From Flavobacterium glycines (lineage in GTDB: Bacteria > Bacteroidota > Bacteroidia > Flavobacteriales > Flavobacteriaceae): a DNA stretch of 64,000 nucleotides. The notes under the pieces are model-generated. The model was not told the origin of the DNA. It did not search any database and saw nothing but the letters and a program-made list of their open reading frames with translations. The translations under genes were made by a program, and so were the position numbers. Shown piece by piece: positions 17,050 through 25,047 of this stretch. The stretch lies in contig NZ_FNEO01000010.1 of the NCBI RefSeq assembly GCF_900100165.1, positions 1 to 64,000 on the forward strand, given 5' to 3'. The first letter of the stretch is position 1. Every line of letters starts with the position of its first letter.

Positions 17050-17892
17050 ATGAAGCAATTATTTGACGATGTTTCTTTTAAATGCAGTAGGTTAGTGACT
17101 AAAAACTACAGTACTTCGTTTTCATTGGCGGTATATATGCTTTCGCCAAGCATCAGGGATGCTATTTACAGCATTTACGGATTTGTACGTTTTGCAGACG
17201 AAATTGTCGATTCTTTTCATGGTTTTGACAAAGAAAATTTAATCAACGATTTCGAAAACGACTATTACAAAGCTTATAATTCCGGAATTAGTCTGAATCC
17301 TATTTTGAATTCGTTCCAGCAAACGGTTAAGCAATACAATATTTCAGACGATTTGATTCAGGCTTTTTTGAAAAGCATGAAAATGGATTTAATCAAATTA
17401 GATTACAATTCGAAAGCCGAATACGAAGAATACATTTATGGTTCTGCCGATGTGGTGGGTTTGATGTGTTTGAAAGTTTTTGTATCCGGAAAAGAGCACA
17501 AATACGAGGAGTTAAAAGATCAGGCCATGCGATTGGGGTCTGCGTTTCAGAAAGTGAATTTCCTTCGTGATTTAAAAGATGATAACTTGATTTTAAACCG
17601 CAATTATTTCCCGGGTGTTGATTTGAATTCTTTTGATGAAAAAGCTAAAAAATCCATCATTAATGAGATTAAAGAAGATTTCAAAATTGCATATCAGGGA
17701 ATTGTAAAATTACCTATCGAAGCTAAATTTGGCGTTTATACCGCTTATGTATATTATAAAAAATTGCTTAAAAAATTAGAAAACACGCCTTGTAAGGAAA
17801 TAGGAAATTCCCGAATCCGGGTTTCTAATTATACCAAAGCTACGCTTTTAGCGCAATCTTTCGTTACTTATAAGTTGCGATTGGTTGAATAA
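17050..17892 (+). CDS. crtB: phytoene synthase
   Basis: Condenses two geranylgeranyl-PP to phytoene. 280 residues. Both Mg-binding Asp-rich motifs of squalene/phytoene synthases are present: DEIVD at residues 50-54 and LRDLKDD near 172-178, followed by NRNYFP. Translationally close to crtI (2-nt gap) and 24 nt before crtZ. Confidence 0.94.
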   Translation: MKQLFDDVSFKCSRLVTKNYSTSFSLAVYMLSPSIRDAIYSIYGFVRFADEIVDSFHGFDKENLINDFENDYYKAYNSGISLNPILNSFQQTVKQYNISDDLIQAFLKSMKMDLIKLDYNSKAEYEEYIYGSADVVGLMCLKVFVSGKEHKYEELKDQAMRLGSAFQKVNFLRDLKDDNLILNRNYFPGVDLNSFDEKAKKSIINEIKEDFKIAYQGIVKLPIEAKFGVYTAYVYYKKLLKKLENTPCKEIGNSRIRVSNYTKATLLAQSFVTYKLRLVE

Positions 17893-17916
17893 ACAAACGA
17901 TTTTAAACATTAAAAA

Positions 17917-18357
17917 ATGATTTCATTTTTAATTACATTGGGTGTATTTCTTTTAATGGAAGGTGTCACCTGGCTCACTCATAAATACGTGATGCACGGA
18001 CTCATGTGGTACTTCCATGCCGATCATCACCAACCCAAATACGAGCACGTTTTTGAACGCAATGACATCTTTTTTGTCATTTTTGCCATTCCCAGTATCG
18101 TCCTTTTTTACTACGGAGTTGAAGGCGGAATCAATTATTTGTTTTTCATTGGACTTGGAATCACACTTTACGGATTTTGTTATTTTATGATTCACGATGT
18201 ATTAATTCATCAGCGTTTCAAATGGTTTAAAAATACCAAAAACAAATACCTGATTGGTTTACGTAAAGCCCATAAAGTACACCACAAACATTTAGGTAAA
18301 GAAGAAGGTGAGTGTTTTGGGATGCTTTTTGTTCCTTTTAAATATTATAAAATCTAA
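17917..18357 (+). CDS. crtZ: beta-carotene hydroxylase
   Basis: Membrane di-iron hydroxylase of 146 residues that adds the 3-hydroxyl groups making zeaxanthin. The His clusters HKYVMHG, HADHHQPKYEH, HDVLIHQ and HKVHHKH are all present, with about four hydrophobic segments. Its substrate needs a lycopene cyclase, yet no crtY follows in the window; the position after crtZ holds a structured repeat instead. Confidence 0.93.
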   Translation: MISFLITLGVFLLMEGVTWLTHKYVMHGLMWYFHADHHQPKYEHVFERNDIFFVIFAIPSIVLFYYGVEGGINYLFFIGLGITLYGFCYFMIHDVLIHQRFKWFKNTKNKYLIGLRKAHKVHHKHLGKEEGECFGMLFVPFKYYKI

Positions 18358-18362
18358 AATAA

Positions 18363-18492
18363 TTTGGGCGTGTCCTTTTTAAAAAACAAGAAAAATGTTT
18401 TTCAAAAAGGTCAGGCTGTACGCTATATCTTTTATATAGTCCCGAAGTGTCGGGACTACATAAAAGGATGCCGCTTCCATCCTTCACGCAAA
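18363..18492 (+). repeat. structured intergenic element (three-way-junction fold)
   Basis: About 130 nt, not coding, inside the crt-phr gene row. The closing stem is GCGTG (18368-18372) with CACGC (18485-18489), flanked by TTT/AAA. Arm 1 is CCTTTTT (18374-18380) with AAAAAGG (18404-18410), continued by AAAAAC/GTTTTT. Arm 2 is ATCTTTTAT (18427-18435) with ATAAAAGGAT (18460-18469), continued by the perfect TAGTCCCGA / TCGGGACTA with loop AGTG. The two junction strands are GC-rich (TCAGGCTGTACGC and GCCGCTTCCATCC). Very similar sequences are, from memory, dispersed in Flavobacteriia genomes without a known function. G+C is much higher than in the flanks. Confidence 0.7.
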
Positions 18493-18513
18493 GTCAACTA
18501 ACGATAAAATCAA

Positions 18514-18975
18514 ATGAAAGTATATTCAAAAAAGAGTGTCCAGCATGTCAATGCTTCTATTGAAGAATGCTGGGCGTTTTTTTCCAGTCCGCGTAATTTG
18601 CAAAAAATGACTCCAAAAACCATGGGATTTGAAATCACTGATTTTGATGGGGAAAATATGTATCCGGGACAAATTATTCAATACAAAGTTTCGCCGCTTT
18701 TTGGAATTAAACTCATTTGGGTTACCGAAATTACGATTGTGGAAGAGCAACGTTATTTTGTAGATGAGCAACGATTTGGGCCTTATACCTTATGGCATCA
18801 CAAACATTTTTTTGAACCTACAGAAAATGGCGTAAAAATGACTGATTTGGTTCATTATGCTATTCCGTTTGGTTTTATCGGACGGATGATGAATGCTTTG
18901 GTTGTTAAAAATAAATTGAATGAAATTTTTGAATATCGGGCAAATAGAGTAAACGAAATTTTTAATTCAAAGTAA
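18514..18975 (+). CDS. SRPBCC (START-like) family protein
   Basis: 153-residue single-domain protein of the SRPBCC superfamily, opening with VYSKKSVQHVNASIEECWAF and with the conserved segment SSPRNLQKMTP. Such proteins bind hydrophobic ligands in a helix-grip pocket. Its stop codon overlaps the photolyase start (TAATG), so the two are translated together. Related genes often precede photolyases in Flavobacteria (recollection). Ligand and role unknown. Confidence 0.82.
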   Translation: MKVYSKKSVQHVNASIEECWAFFSSPRNLQKMTPKTMGFEITDFDGENMYPGQIIQYKVSPLFGIKLIWVTEITIVEEQRYFVDEQRFGPYTLWHHKHFFEPTENGVKMTDLVHYAIPFGFIGRMMNALVVKNKLNEIFEYRANRVNEIFNSK

Positions 18976-20270
18976 TGGCTAAAACAGCAGTTTCTGTATT
19001 TTGGTTTCGACGTGATTTACGACTCGAAGATAATATTGGTTTGTATCAGGCTTTACAGTCGGAATTTCCGGTTATTCCTTTATTTATTTTTGACGAAGCT
19101 ATTCTGGATAGTTTGCCTAAAGACGATGCCAGAGTCGCTTTTATCCATGAATCACTTTCTAAAATCAATAGTCAACTTAATGAAATAGGAAGTTCTCTTT
19201 TAATCAAAAAAGGAAAAACCTTAGGAGTTTGGCAGGAATTAATTACTGAGTTCGATATCAAAGAAGTTTTTTTCAATAAAGATTACGAACCCTTTGCTAT
19301 CAATCGGGATGAAGCCATTTGTCAATTATTAGAAACCAATAAAAGCATTATATATTCCTTCAAAGATCAGGTCATTTTTGAAGAAAAAGAAATAACAAAA
19401 GCCGATGGTTTGCCATATACGGTTTACACACCGTATAAAAATAAATGGCTCGAAAAATTCAATCAACTTAAGCCTGTATGGGAATATGAGACTTCAGAAT
19501 TGTTTTCGAATTTTTATAAAAGCGATTTTGCTTTTCCTTCCCTGGAACAAATTGGTTTTGTGAAAAGTTCCATCAAAGTAAAACCATTTACACTCAACAA
19601 TCTTGAAAATTATCAGGAAACCCGTGATTTTCCGGCTGTAGATTCCACATCCTATTTGTCGCCGCATTTGCGTTTTGGGACGGTAAGTATTCGTAAAATG
19701 GTGAATTTTGCAGCAAAAACAAATGATACTTTTTTGAGTGAATTGATTTGGCGGGAGTTTTTTATGCAAATTCTGTTTCATTTTCCCAAAGTAGTGACAC
19801 AGAATTTCAAATCGGATTATGATGGCATTCAGTGGCGCAATAACGAAGAAGATTTCAAGCGTTGGTGTTCCGGAAATACCGGTTATCCGATGGTGGATGC
19901 GGGCATGCGCCAACTGAATGAAACCGGATATATGCACAATCGGGTACGAATGGTCGTGGCGAGTTTTTTGTGCAAACATTTACTGATTCAATGGCAATGG
20001 GGCGAAGCCTATTTTGCCGAAAAATTATTGGATTATGATTTGTCTGCTAATGTCGGTAACTGGCAGTGGGCAGCAGGAACAGGTTGTGATGCTGCGCCTT
20101 ATTTCAGGGTTTTTAATCCGGATATTCAATTAAAAAAGTTTGACGAAAAAGGAATTTACATCCGTAAATGGATTCCGGAATTTGATTTGGGTTATGGCCA
20201 ACCCGTGGTCGATCACGCCATGGCAAGAGACAGAGCGGTTGCAACTTATAAAGCCGGAATTTTGAAGTAA
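18975..20270 (+). CDS. phrB: deoxyribodipyrimidine photolyase (class I type)
   Basis: Light-driven repair of cyclobutane pyrimidine dimers. 431 residues. The N-terminal antenna domain begins SVFWFRRDLRLEDNIGL. The FAD-binding domain holds ELIWREFF, GMRQLNETGYMHNRVRM and LSANVGNWQWAAGTG, with the flavin-facing Asn and the WQW tryptophan intact, then DAAPYFRVFNP. Last gene of the + strand row; it ends at a large bidirectional hairpin. Confidence 0.93.
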   Translation: MAKTAVSVFWFRRDLRLEDNIGLYQALQSEFPVIPLFIFDEAILDSLPKDDARVAFIHESLSKINSQLNEIGSSLLIKKGKTLGVWQELITEFDIKEVFFNKDYEPFAINRDEAICQLLETNKSIIYSFKDQVIFEEKEITKADGLPYTVYTPYKNKWLEKFNQLKPVWEYETSELFSNFYKSDFAFPSLEQIGFVKSSIKVKPFTLNNLENYQETRDFPAVDSTSYLSPHLRFGTVSIRKMVNFAAKTNDTFLSELIWREFFMQILFHFPKVVTQNFKSDYDGIQWRNNEEDFKRWCSGNTGYPMVDAGMRQLNETGYMHNRVRMVVASFLCKHLLIQWQWGEAYFAEKLLDYDLSANVGNWQWAAGTGCDAAPYFRVFNPDIQLKKFDEKGIYIRKWIPEFDLGYGQPVVDHAMARDRAVATYKAGILK

Positions 20271-20290
20271 ATGTTTTGCGATATATTTTT

Positions 20291-20354
20291 AAACCATTAA
20301 GGGATTTAAGATTCATTAAGTTTTGCTTAATTTTCTTAAATCCCTTAATGGTTT
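20291..20354. terminator. 21-bp perfect palindrome between convergent genes
   Basis: Arms AAACCATTAAGGGATTTAAG(A) at 20291-20311 and the exact complement at 20334-20354, with a second inner ATTAAG/CTTAAT pairing. It sits between phrB (+) and the SDR gene (-) and would work as a bidirectional terminator, although the T runs are short. It is far longer than other terminators here, which suggests a repeat-derived origin. Confidence 0.7.
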
Positions 20355-20375
20355 AATTCTTTTCAGATGAATTAG

Positions 20376-21794
20376 TTATTGTATCAATCTTCGCAACATT
20401 CCATTAAAAATAAACCCATGAAACGGTAAAACGGAATACCAATACAATTTCCCTAATATTCCTCTTGGTCTGAATGTCGCGGATTGATACAATGTATTTC
20501 CAATGATTTTGAATTCGAGCCAGGCTTCTCCCGGGAGTTTCATTTCGGCAAATAGGATTAATTTTCCCTCTTCTTTATTGGCATACAAAACACGCCAAAA
20601 ATCCAATACATCTCCAGCATGAATGCTATGTTTATTGGTTCGGCCTCGTCTTAATCCTACGCCACCAAATAATTTATCGATAAAGCCCCGGATATTCCAC
20701 AGCCAATCGCCATAATACCAACCCGTTTCTCCACCAATAGACCAAATACGCTCCATGGTATAATCACGGTTTATGATTTCCATTTTTCGTCTGTCGATGA
20801 AACAATCCTTTTTAGGGACTTTCATAAATTTCGAAATATTATTTTTAAAACGTCCGCTAACTAAGGAATCTTTCCAGCTCGATGCCACCTTGTCTTCATT
20901 GACTTTTATCAATGCTCGAGACAAAGCTTCTTCATAAGACATGGGATGAATATTTAGTAATTCATTGATGCCGGAATCTTTGCAAATTACTTCCACTTTC
21001 ATACTGCTCACTAATGCAGTAGCGAGTTTATAGGAAGTTGAGGTCACAAAATACAACCAATAGGATGATAATTTAGGAGTCATCACCGGAATTGTAAAAA
21101 TCCATCTTTTTAGGTTTTTGGCTTTGGCAAAACCCAGTAACATTTCTTTATATGTTAAAATGTCCGGTCCGCCAATATCAAAACTCTGATTATAAGTAAG
21201 CGGATTTAAAAGAGATTTGATCAGGAATTCCAAGACATCAGTTATGGCAATGGGCTGGCATTTGGTATTGAGCCATTTGGGTGTAATCATAACAGGAAGT
21301 TTGATAACTAAATCCCGAATAATTTCAAAAGAAGCACTGCCGGAACCTACAATTATTCCCGCTCTTAAGGCTGTTAAAGCAAAAGTTCCTGTGCCTAAAA
21401 TAGTTTCTACATTTTTTCGGGACGACAGATGTTTGGAAAGGCTGTTGTCGTTTACAATTCCAGTGAGGTAAATCACTTGTTTGGTATTGGTTTGATTGAT
21501 TCTTTCTACAAAATGATGAGCCGAAATTTGTTCCAATTCATCATAATTATCCGAAGAACTCGACATGGAATGTATCAGATAATAGGCTGCATCAATGTTG
21601 TCCGGAATTTGTAATAAACTTTCTTTTTTTAGAAAATCGACTTCGATTATTTCTACTTTGTGCTGTAATTCATCCGGACAGTAAAACCTGTTTTTATCTC
21701 TCACACAGCAAACCACATCGTGACCTTTCTCCACCAAAATAGGTAAAAGTCGCTTGCCGATATAACCTGTAGCACCTGTTAAGAGAATTTTCAT
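20376..21794 (-). CDS. NAD(P)-binding SDR protein, YbjT/DUF2867 type
   Basis: 472 residues. An N-terminal atypical short-chain dehydrogenase domain begins ILLTGATGYIGKRLLPIL (GxxGxxG) and has YLTGIVND and ALRAGIIVGSGSASF. A C-terminal DUF2867 region (about 310-472) contains RIWSIGGETGWYYGDWLWNI. Substrate unknown. Last gene of the minus-strand photoprotection operon, 16 nt after folE. Confidence 0.85.
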   Translation of the reverse strand: MKILLTGATGYIGKRLLPILVEKGHDVVCCVRDKNRFYCPDELQHKVEIIEVDFLKKESLLQIPDNIDAAYYLIHSMSSSSDNYDELEQISAHHFVERINQTNTKQVIYLTGIVNDNSLSKHLSSRKNVETILGTGTFALTALRAGIIVGSGSASFEIIRDLVIKLPVMITPKWLNTKCQPIAITDVLEFLIKSLLNPLTYNQSFDIGGPDILTYKEMLLGFAKAKNLKRWIFTIPVMTPKLSSYWLYFVTSTSYKLATALVSSMKVEVICKDSGINELLNIHPMSYEEALSRALIKVNEDKVASSWKDSLVSGRFKNNISKFMKVPKKDCFIDRRKMEIINRDYTMERIWSIGGETGWYYGDWLWNIRGFIDKLFGGVGLRRGRTNKHSIHAGDVLDFWRVLYANKEEGKLILFAEMKLPGEAWLEFKIIGNTLYQSATFRPRGILGKLYWYSVLPFHGFIFNGMLRRLIQ

Positions 21795-21810
21795 GGTTTT
21801 TAATTTAAAA

Positions 21811-22422
21811 TTAGCTTAATTTATTAGCAACTAAACTGATAAATTCTTTTCTGGTTTTGTCTTTTTCAAACGCTCCCGTAAAGGAAGAAGTCGTTGTAAC
21901 AGAATTTTGTTTTTGAATTCCCCGCATTTGCATGCACATGTGTTGCGCTTCAATTACAACAGCCACTCCAAGCGGATTCAGGGCTTCCTGAATGCAGTTT
22001 TTAATTTGATCTGTCAAGCGTTCCTGTACTTGCATTCTTCGGGCATAAGCATCCACCACTCGGGGAATTTTACTTAATCCTACAATTTTTCCATTCGGAA
22101 TATAAGCCACATGAGCTTTTCCAAAAAAAGGTAACATGTGGTGTTCACACATCGAATATACTTCGATGTCTTTTACCACAATCATCTGTTGGTGATCTTC
22201 GGTAAATAAAGCCGATTTTAGTATTTGCAATGGATCTAATCCGTAACCATGAGTTAAATATTGTATTGCTTTGGCTATGCGTTCCGGTGTTTTTTCAAGA
22301 CCTTCTCTTGTTACATCTTCACCTAAATTATCAATGATTATTCTATAATTATCGGCTAGTGATTCGGTTATTTCAGTATCGTATTGTTCGATTTTCTCGT
22401 AACTTTTCATTTCTTTTATCAT
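21811..22422 (-). CDS. folE: GTP cyclohydrolase I
   Basis: Makes dihydroneopterin triphosphate from GTP. 203 residues, typical length. The Zn ligands and active site are in YSMCEHHMLPFFGKAHV, followed by NGKIVGLSKIPRVVDAYARR and HMCMQMRGIQKQ. Its place in an operon with photolyase-type genes suggests supply of a pterin, either the folate antenna of photolyase or another pterin; this is inference. Start at 22422, with an alternative ATG four codons later. Confidence 0.93.
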   Translation of the reverse strand: MIKEMKSYEKIEQYDTEITESLADNYRIIIDNLGEDVTREGLEKTPERIAKAIQYLTHGYGLDPLQILKSALFTEDHQQMIVVKDIEVYSMCEHHMLPFFGKAHVAYIPNGKIVGLSKIPRVVDAYARRMQVQERLTDQIKNCIQEALNPLGVAVVIEAQHMCMQMRGIQKQNSVTTTSSFTGAFEKDKTRKEFISLVANKLS

Positions 22423-22434
22423 GTTGTTTAGTAT

Positions 22435-23118
22435 TTAAATTTTAAAAGTTACTATTCCGTAATCCATTTCAAAAATTTGTCCTGAGATGGATTTTGCCTT
22501 TTCTGAAATTAAAAAATCAGCCATTTCCGCTACTTCATTCGCTTTTAAATAGCCTTTCATTGGGTGGCGTTCTACCATGTTTTCTTTCATTCGATCATTT
22601 CGTAAAATGTTTGCCGAAAGCGATGTTTCGGTAATTGTAGGTGCAATGGCGTTGATTCTGACTGATGAAGCTAATTCGGCTCCGAGTGATTTTACCAATC
22701 CTTCTACACCCGCTTTTGCAGTCGCAATGCTGACATGAAATGGCATCCCTAATTTAGCAGCGACCGTACTAAATAAAAGAACCGATGGATGGTTTCCTTT
22801 TTTCAACTGAGGCAGGTATTGCTGAATACATTTAACCGCTCCAATTACATTGATTTCAAAATCATTTCTAAAATCGTCAATGCTTAAATTTGTGATTGGT
22901 TTTAAATTAATCGATCCGGGACAATAGATTAAAGTATCTATAGATTCAATTTCCGGCAATGTATCTTGTAAAACATCCATGCTGTAATGTTTAAGATTTG
23001 GGTGTGAAATTTCAGGAGGATTTCTACTGATGTTATAAACACAATTAGTCTCTAATTGTTGCAATAAAATAGCATTTCCAATTCCTTTACTGCCTCCGAT
23101 GATGACGATGTTTTTCAT
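22435..23118 (-). CDS. SDR family protein lacking the catalytic tyrosine
   Basis: 227 residues with a classical SDR fold: GGSKGIGNAI cofactor loop, LIYCPGSIN in place of NNAG, and the catalytic Ser region LLFSTVAAKLGMP. The active-site YxxxK appears as IATAK, with Ile where Tyr is expected and the Lys kept. The C terminus GQIFEMDYGIVTF is normal for the family. It may be a non-catalytic or altered SDR. Placed between DUF2805 and folE with short gaps. Confidence 0.82.
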   Translation of the reverse strand: MKNIVIIGGSKGIGNAILLQQLETNCVYNISRNPPEISHPNLKHYSMDVLQDTLPEIESIDTLIYCPGSINLKPITNLSIDDFRNDFEINVIGAVKCIQQYLPQLKKGNHPSVLLFSTVAAKLGMPFHVSIATAKAGVEGLVKSLGAELASSVRINAIAPTITETSLSANILRNDRMKENMVERHPMKGYLKANEVAEMADFLISEKAKSISGQIFEMDYGIVTFKI

Positions 23119-23142
23119 GTTTGAAAACTATTTTTGTTTGAA

Positions 23143-23427
23143 TTATCTTTTCGAGATTTTGTTGTTGTTAATTTGTCGTTGTCTGCTGCATTTAAAACGT
23201 CCTTCATTAAAAATTCTCAATTTGGCGTGTTTGGTTTTTCTGCCTTGTACTCTTTCGCGCCACATTCTAAAGCTAGAAGGTTTCATCTCAGCACGCATCA
23301 GGTCGATGACTTCTTGTTCTTTTAATCCAAATTGCAGCTGAATTGCTTCAAAAGTAGTTCGGTCTTCCCACGCCATTTCGATGATGCGGTCTTTGTCTAA
23401 ATCGGTGAGTTCTTTTTTTATTGTCAC
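23143..23427 (-). CDS. TIGR03643 / DUF2805 family protein
   Basis: 94-residue basic protein matching the small DUF2805 family: RIIEMAWEDRTTFEAIQLQF, then MRAEMKPSSFRMWRERVQGR and KHAKLR. A helix-turn-helix-like segment near the N terminus is possible. It starts with GTG (23427). Function unknown; family members are often beside photolyase genes, as here. Confidence 0.85.
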   Translation of the reverse strand: MTIKKELTDLDKDRIIEMAWEDRTTFEAIQLQFGLKEQEVIDLMRAEMKPSSFRMWRERVQGRKTKHAKLRIFNEGRFKCSRQRQINNNKISKR

Positions 23428-23458
23428 GTTATTTTATTTAAAAATTGAAATTGAATCT

Positions 23459-24937
23459 TTATTCGCTGTCACCAATATCAGCCATGGTGTGTAATCTTAA
23501 TATACGGGCATTTTCTTCCCTTACCAGTGGATTCTTTTTCATTTTCCACAAAAAATCACTGGCAAATTTTCTGGTTCGTTCCAAATTGACAATAGGTTTT
23601 GGATAATGAATTCCTATTTCAAAATCGTTGAATTTTTGGTCTAAATAGGTCATTTTATAGGGTTCGTGTACAAATGCTATGGGCAGATGACGTAATTCAG
23701 GAACCCATTTTTTAATAAATTCGCCATTGGGATCGTACTCATGGCTGTTTTTTATTGGGTTGTAAATGCGTAACATATTGATTCCGGTTTCGCCGGCCTG
23801 CATTTGCAATTGCGGGAAATGAATTCCGGGTTCAAAATCGAGAAACATTTGCGATAAATGTTGTGTAGCTTCCTGCCAGGGCTGCCATAAATTGTGCGTA
23901 AAAAATGAGACTAACATGGCGCGCATTCTAAAGTTCAGATAGCCGGTTTCATTCAGGCAACGCATGCAGGCATCGATTAATGGAAATCCTGTTTGTCCCT
24001 TTTTCCAGGCTTCAATGTATGTCGGGTTGATTTTCTTTTTTAACGAATGAAAACCTTTATTGATACTCTCAAATTCCATGATTTCTTCCATTTCAAATTT
24101 TTGAATGAAATGAGCCTGCCATGTGAGTCGGGATACAAAAGAATCGATTTGTTTTTTATGGCTGCAAGTGAGTCTAAACGTAGCCGCTTTTTGTAAAACC
24201 TGTCTTGAAGACAGATTTCCCCAGGCGATATAAGGCGATAATCTGCTGCAACTTCTTCGGGCTAATACAGGACTTGAAATATGCGAACTGTAATTGTGAT
24301 AGCGTTCGTCAAGAAAGTTCTCCAAATATTTATATCCCATCGTGCTGCCTCCTTTTTGAAAAACAGCATCCGGAATAGTTTCTAAAGCGGTTTTCTCTAC
24401 TATTTTTTCGAGTTCGACAATTGCTTCTGAAGGAAGAAAATTTTCGGCTTTAGCATCAAAAATAAATTGGGGTTCGTTCATGTATTTTTCCCATTTGGAA
24501 ACCCAATCGGTTCTGTTTTTTAATCCTCTGAAAATGCCGTTATTGATATTTTCTACCCAATTGATTTGGTTGTTTTTACAAAAGCGTTTGAAGGTTTTGT
24601 CTCTTTCATAAGTAATTTTTAAACCAGTTTCCTGATGTGAAAAAACACTGTCGATTTTATAAATTTCCTGAAGTGTGTTGAATACATGAGCCACTTCTGA
24701 AGATATCGCTAAAACATGAGTATTTAATTTTTTTAGCTGTTTGTTGATATCCACCAGCGATTGTTTGATAAAATTCCAGTGTCTCTGGCTATAATGCGGA
24801 TCATTTTCTAAAGATTTTTCAAATACGTAAAGCAACAAAGTAGGTGTAGCTGTTTTTACAGCATTAAAAATCGCTTCGTTATCCTGTAAACGAAGGTCTC
24901 TTTTAAACCAAACCACATTTATTTGTTTCTTTTGCAT
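23459..24937 (-). CDS. photolyase/cryptochrome-like flavoprotein
   Basis: 492 residues with both photolyase domains: an N-terminal antenna domain (VVWFKRDLRLQDNEAIFNAV) and a C-terminal FAD domain with SSPVLARRSCSRLSPYIAWG and FPLIDACMRCLNETGYLNFR. In the flavin-binding stretch (about residues 363-393), where normal photolyases have SANVGNWQW, this protein reads GIHFPQLQM followed by QAGETGIN. The Asn near the flavin and both Trp of the WQW motif are replaced. It belongs to the photolyase-like group common in Bacteroidota and cyanobacteria, whose activity I cannot assign. It overlaps the DUF2256 gene by 19 nt. Confidence 0.85.
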   Translation of the reverse strand: MQKKQINVVWFKRDLRLQDNEAIFNAVKTATPTLLLYVFEKSLENDPHYSQRHWNFIKQSLVDINKQLKKLNTHVLAISSEVAHVFNTLQEIYKIDSVFSHQETGLKITYERDKTFKRFCKNNQINWVENINNGIFRGLKNRTDWVSKWEKYMNEPQFIFDAKAENFLPSEAIVELEKIVEKTALETIPDAVFQKGGSTMGYKYLENFLDERYHNYSSHISSPVLARRSCSRLSPYIAWGNLSSRQVLQKAATFRLTCSHKKQIDSFVSRLTWQAHFIQKFEMEEIMEFESINKGFHSLKKKINPTYIEAWKKGQTGFPLIDACMRCLNETGYLNFRMRAMLVSFFTHNLWQPWQEATQHLSQMFLDFEPGIHFPQLQMQAGETGINMLRIYNPIKNSHEYDPNGEFIKKWVPELRHLPIAFVHEPYKMTYLDQKFNDFEIGIHYPKPIVNLERTRKFASDFLWKMKKNPLVREENARILRLHTMADIGDSE

Positions 24938-25047
24938 TTTTCGCTACAATATTTGACTTCATCCCAAACTTTTTCCCATTTTTTACGCCAATTAAAAGCC
25001 CGCTGACATACCGGACAAATTTTAGACGGAAGGTTTTCTTTCTTCAC
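24919..25047 (-). CDS. DUF2256 zinc-ribbon-like protein, 42 residues
   Basis: Tiny basic protein with two Cys pairs, CPVCQRAFNWRKKWEK and YCSEKCKR, and the hallmark KVWDEVKYCS of DUF2256, so probably a zinc-binding treble-clef-like fold. It starts with GTG that overlaps the AarF stop (TAGTG) and ends 19 nt inside the photolyase-like gene, so translation is probably coupled on both sides. DUF2256 genes commonly neighbour photolyases; the function is unknown. Confidence 0.85.
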   Translation of the reverse strand: MKKENLPSKICPVCQRAFNWRKKWEKVWDEVKYCSEKCKRNK

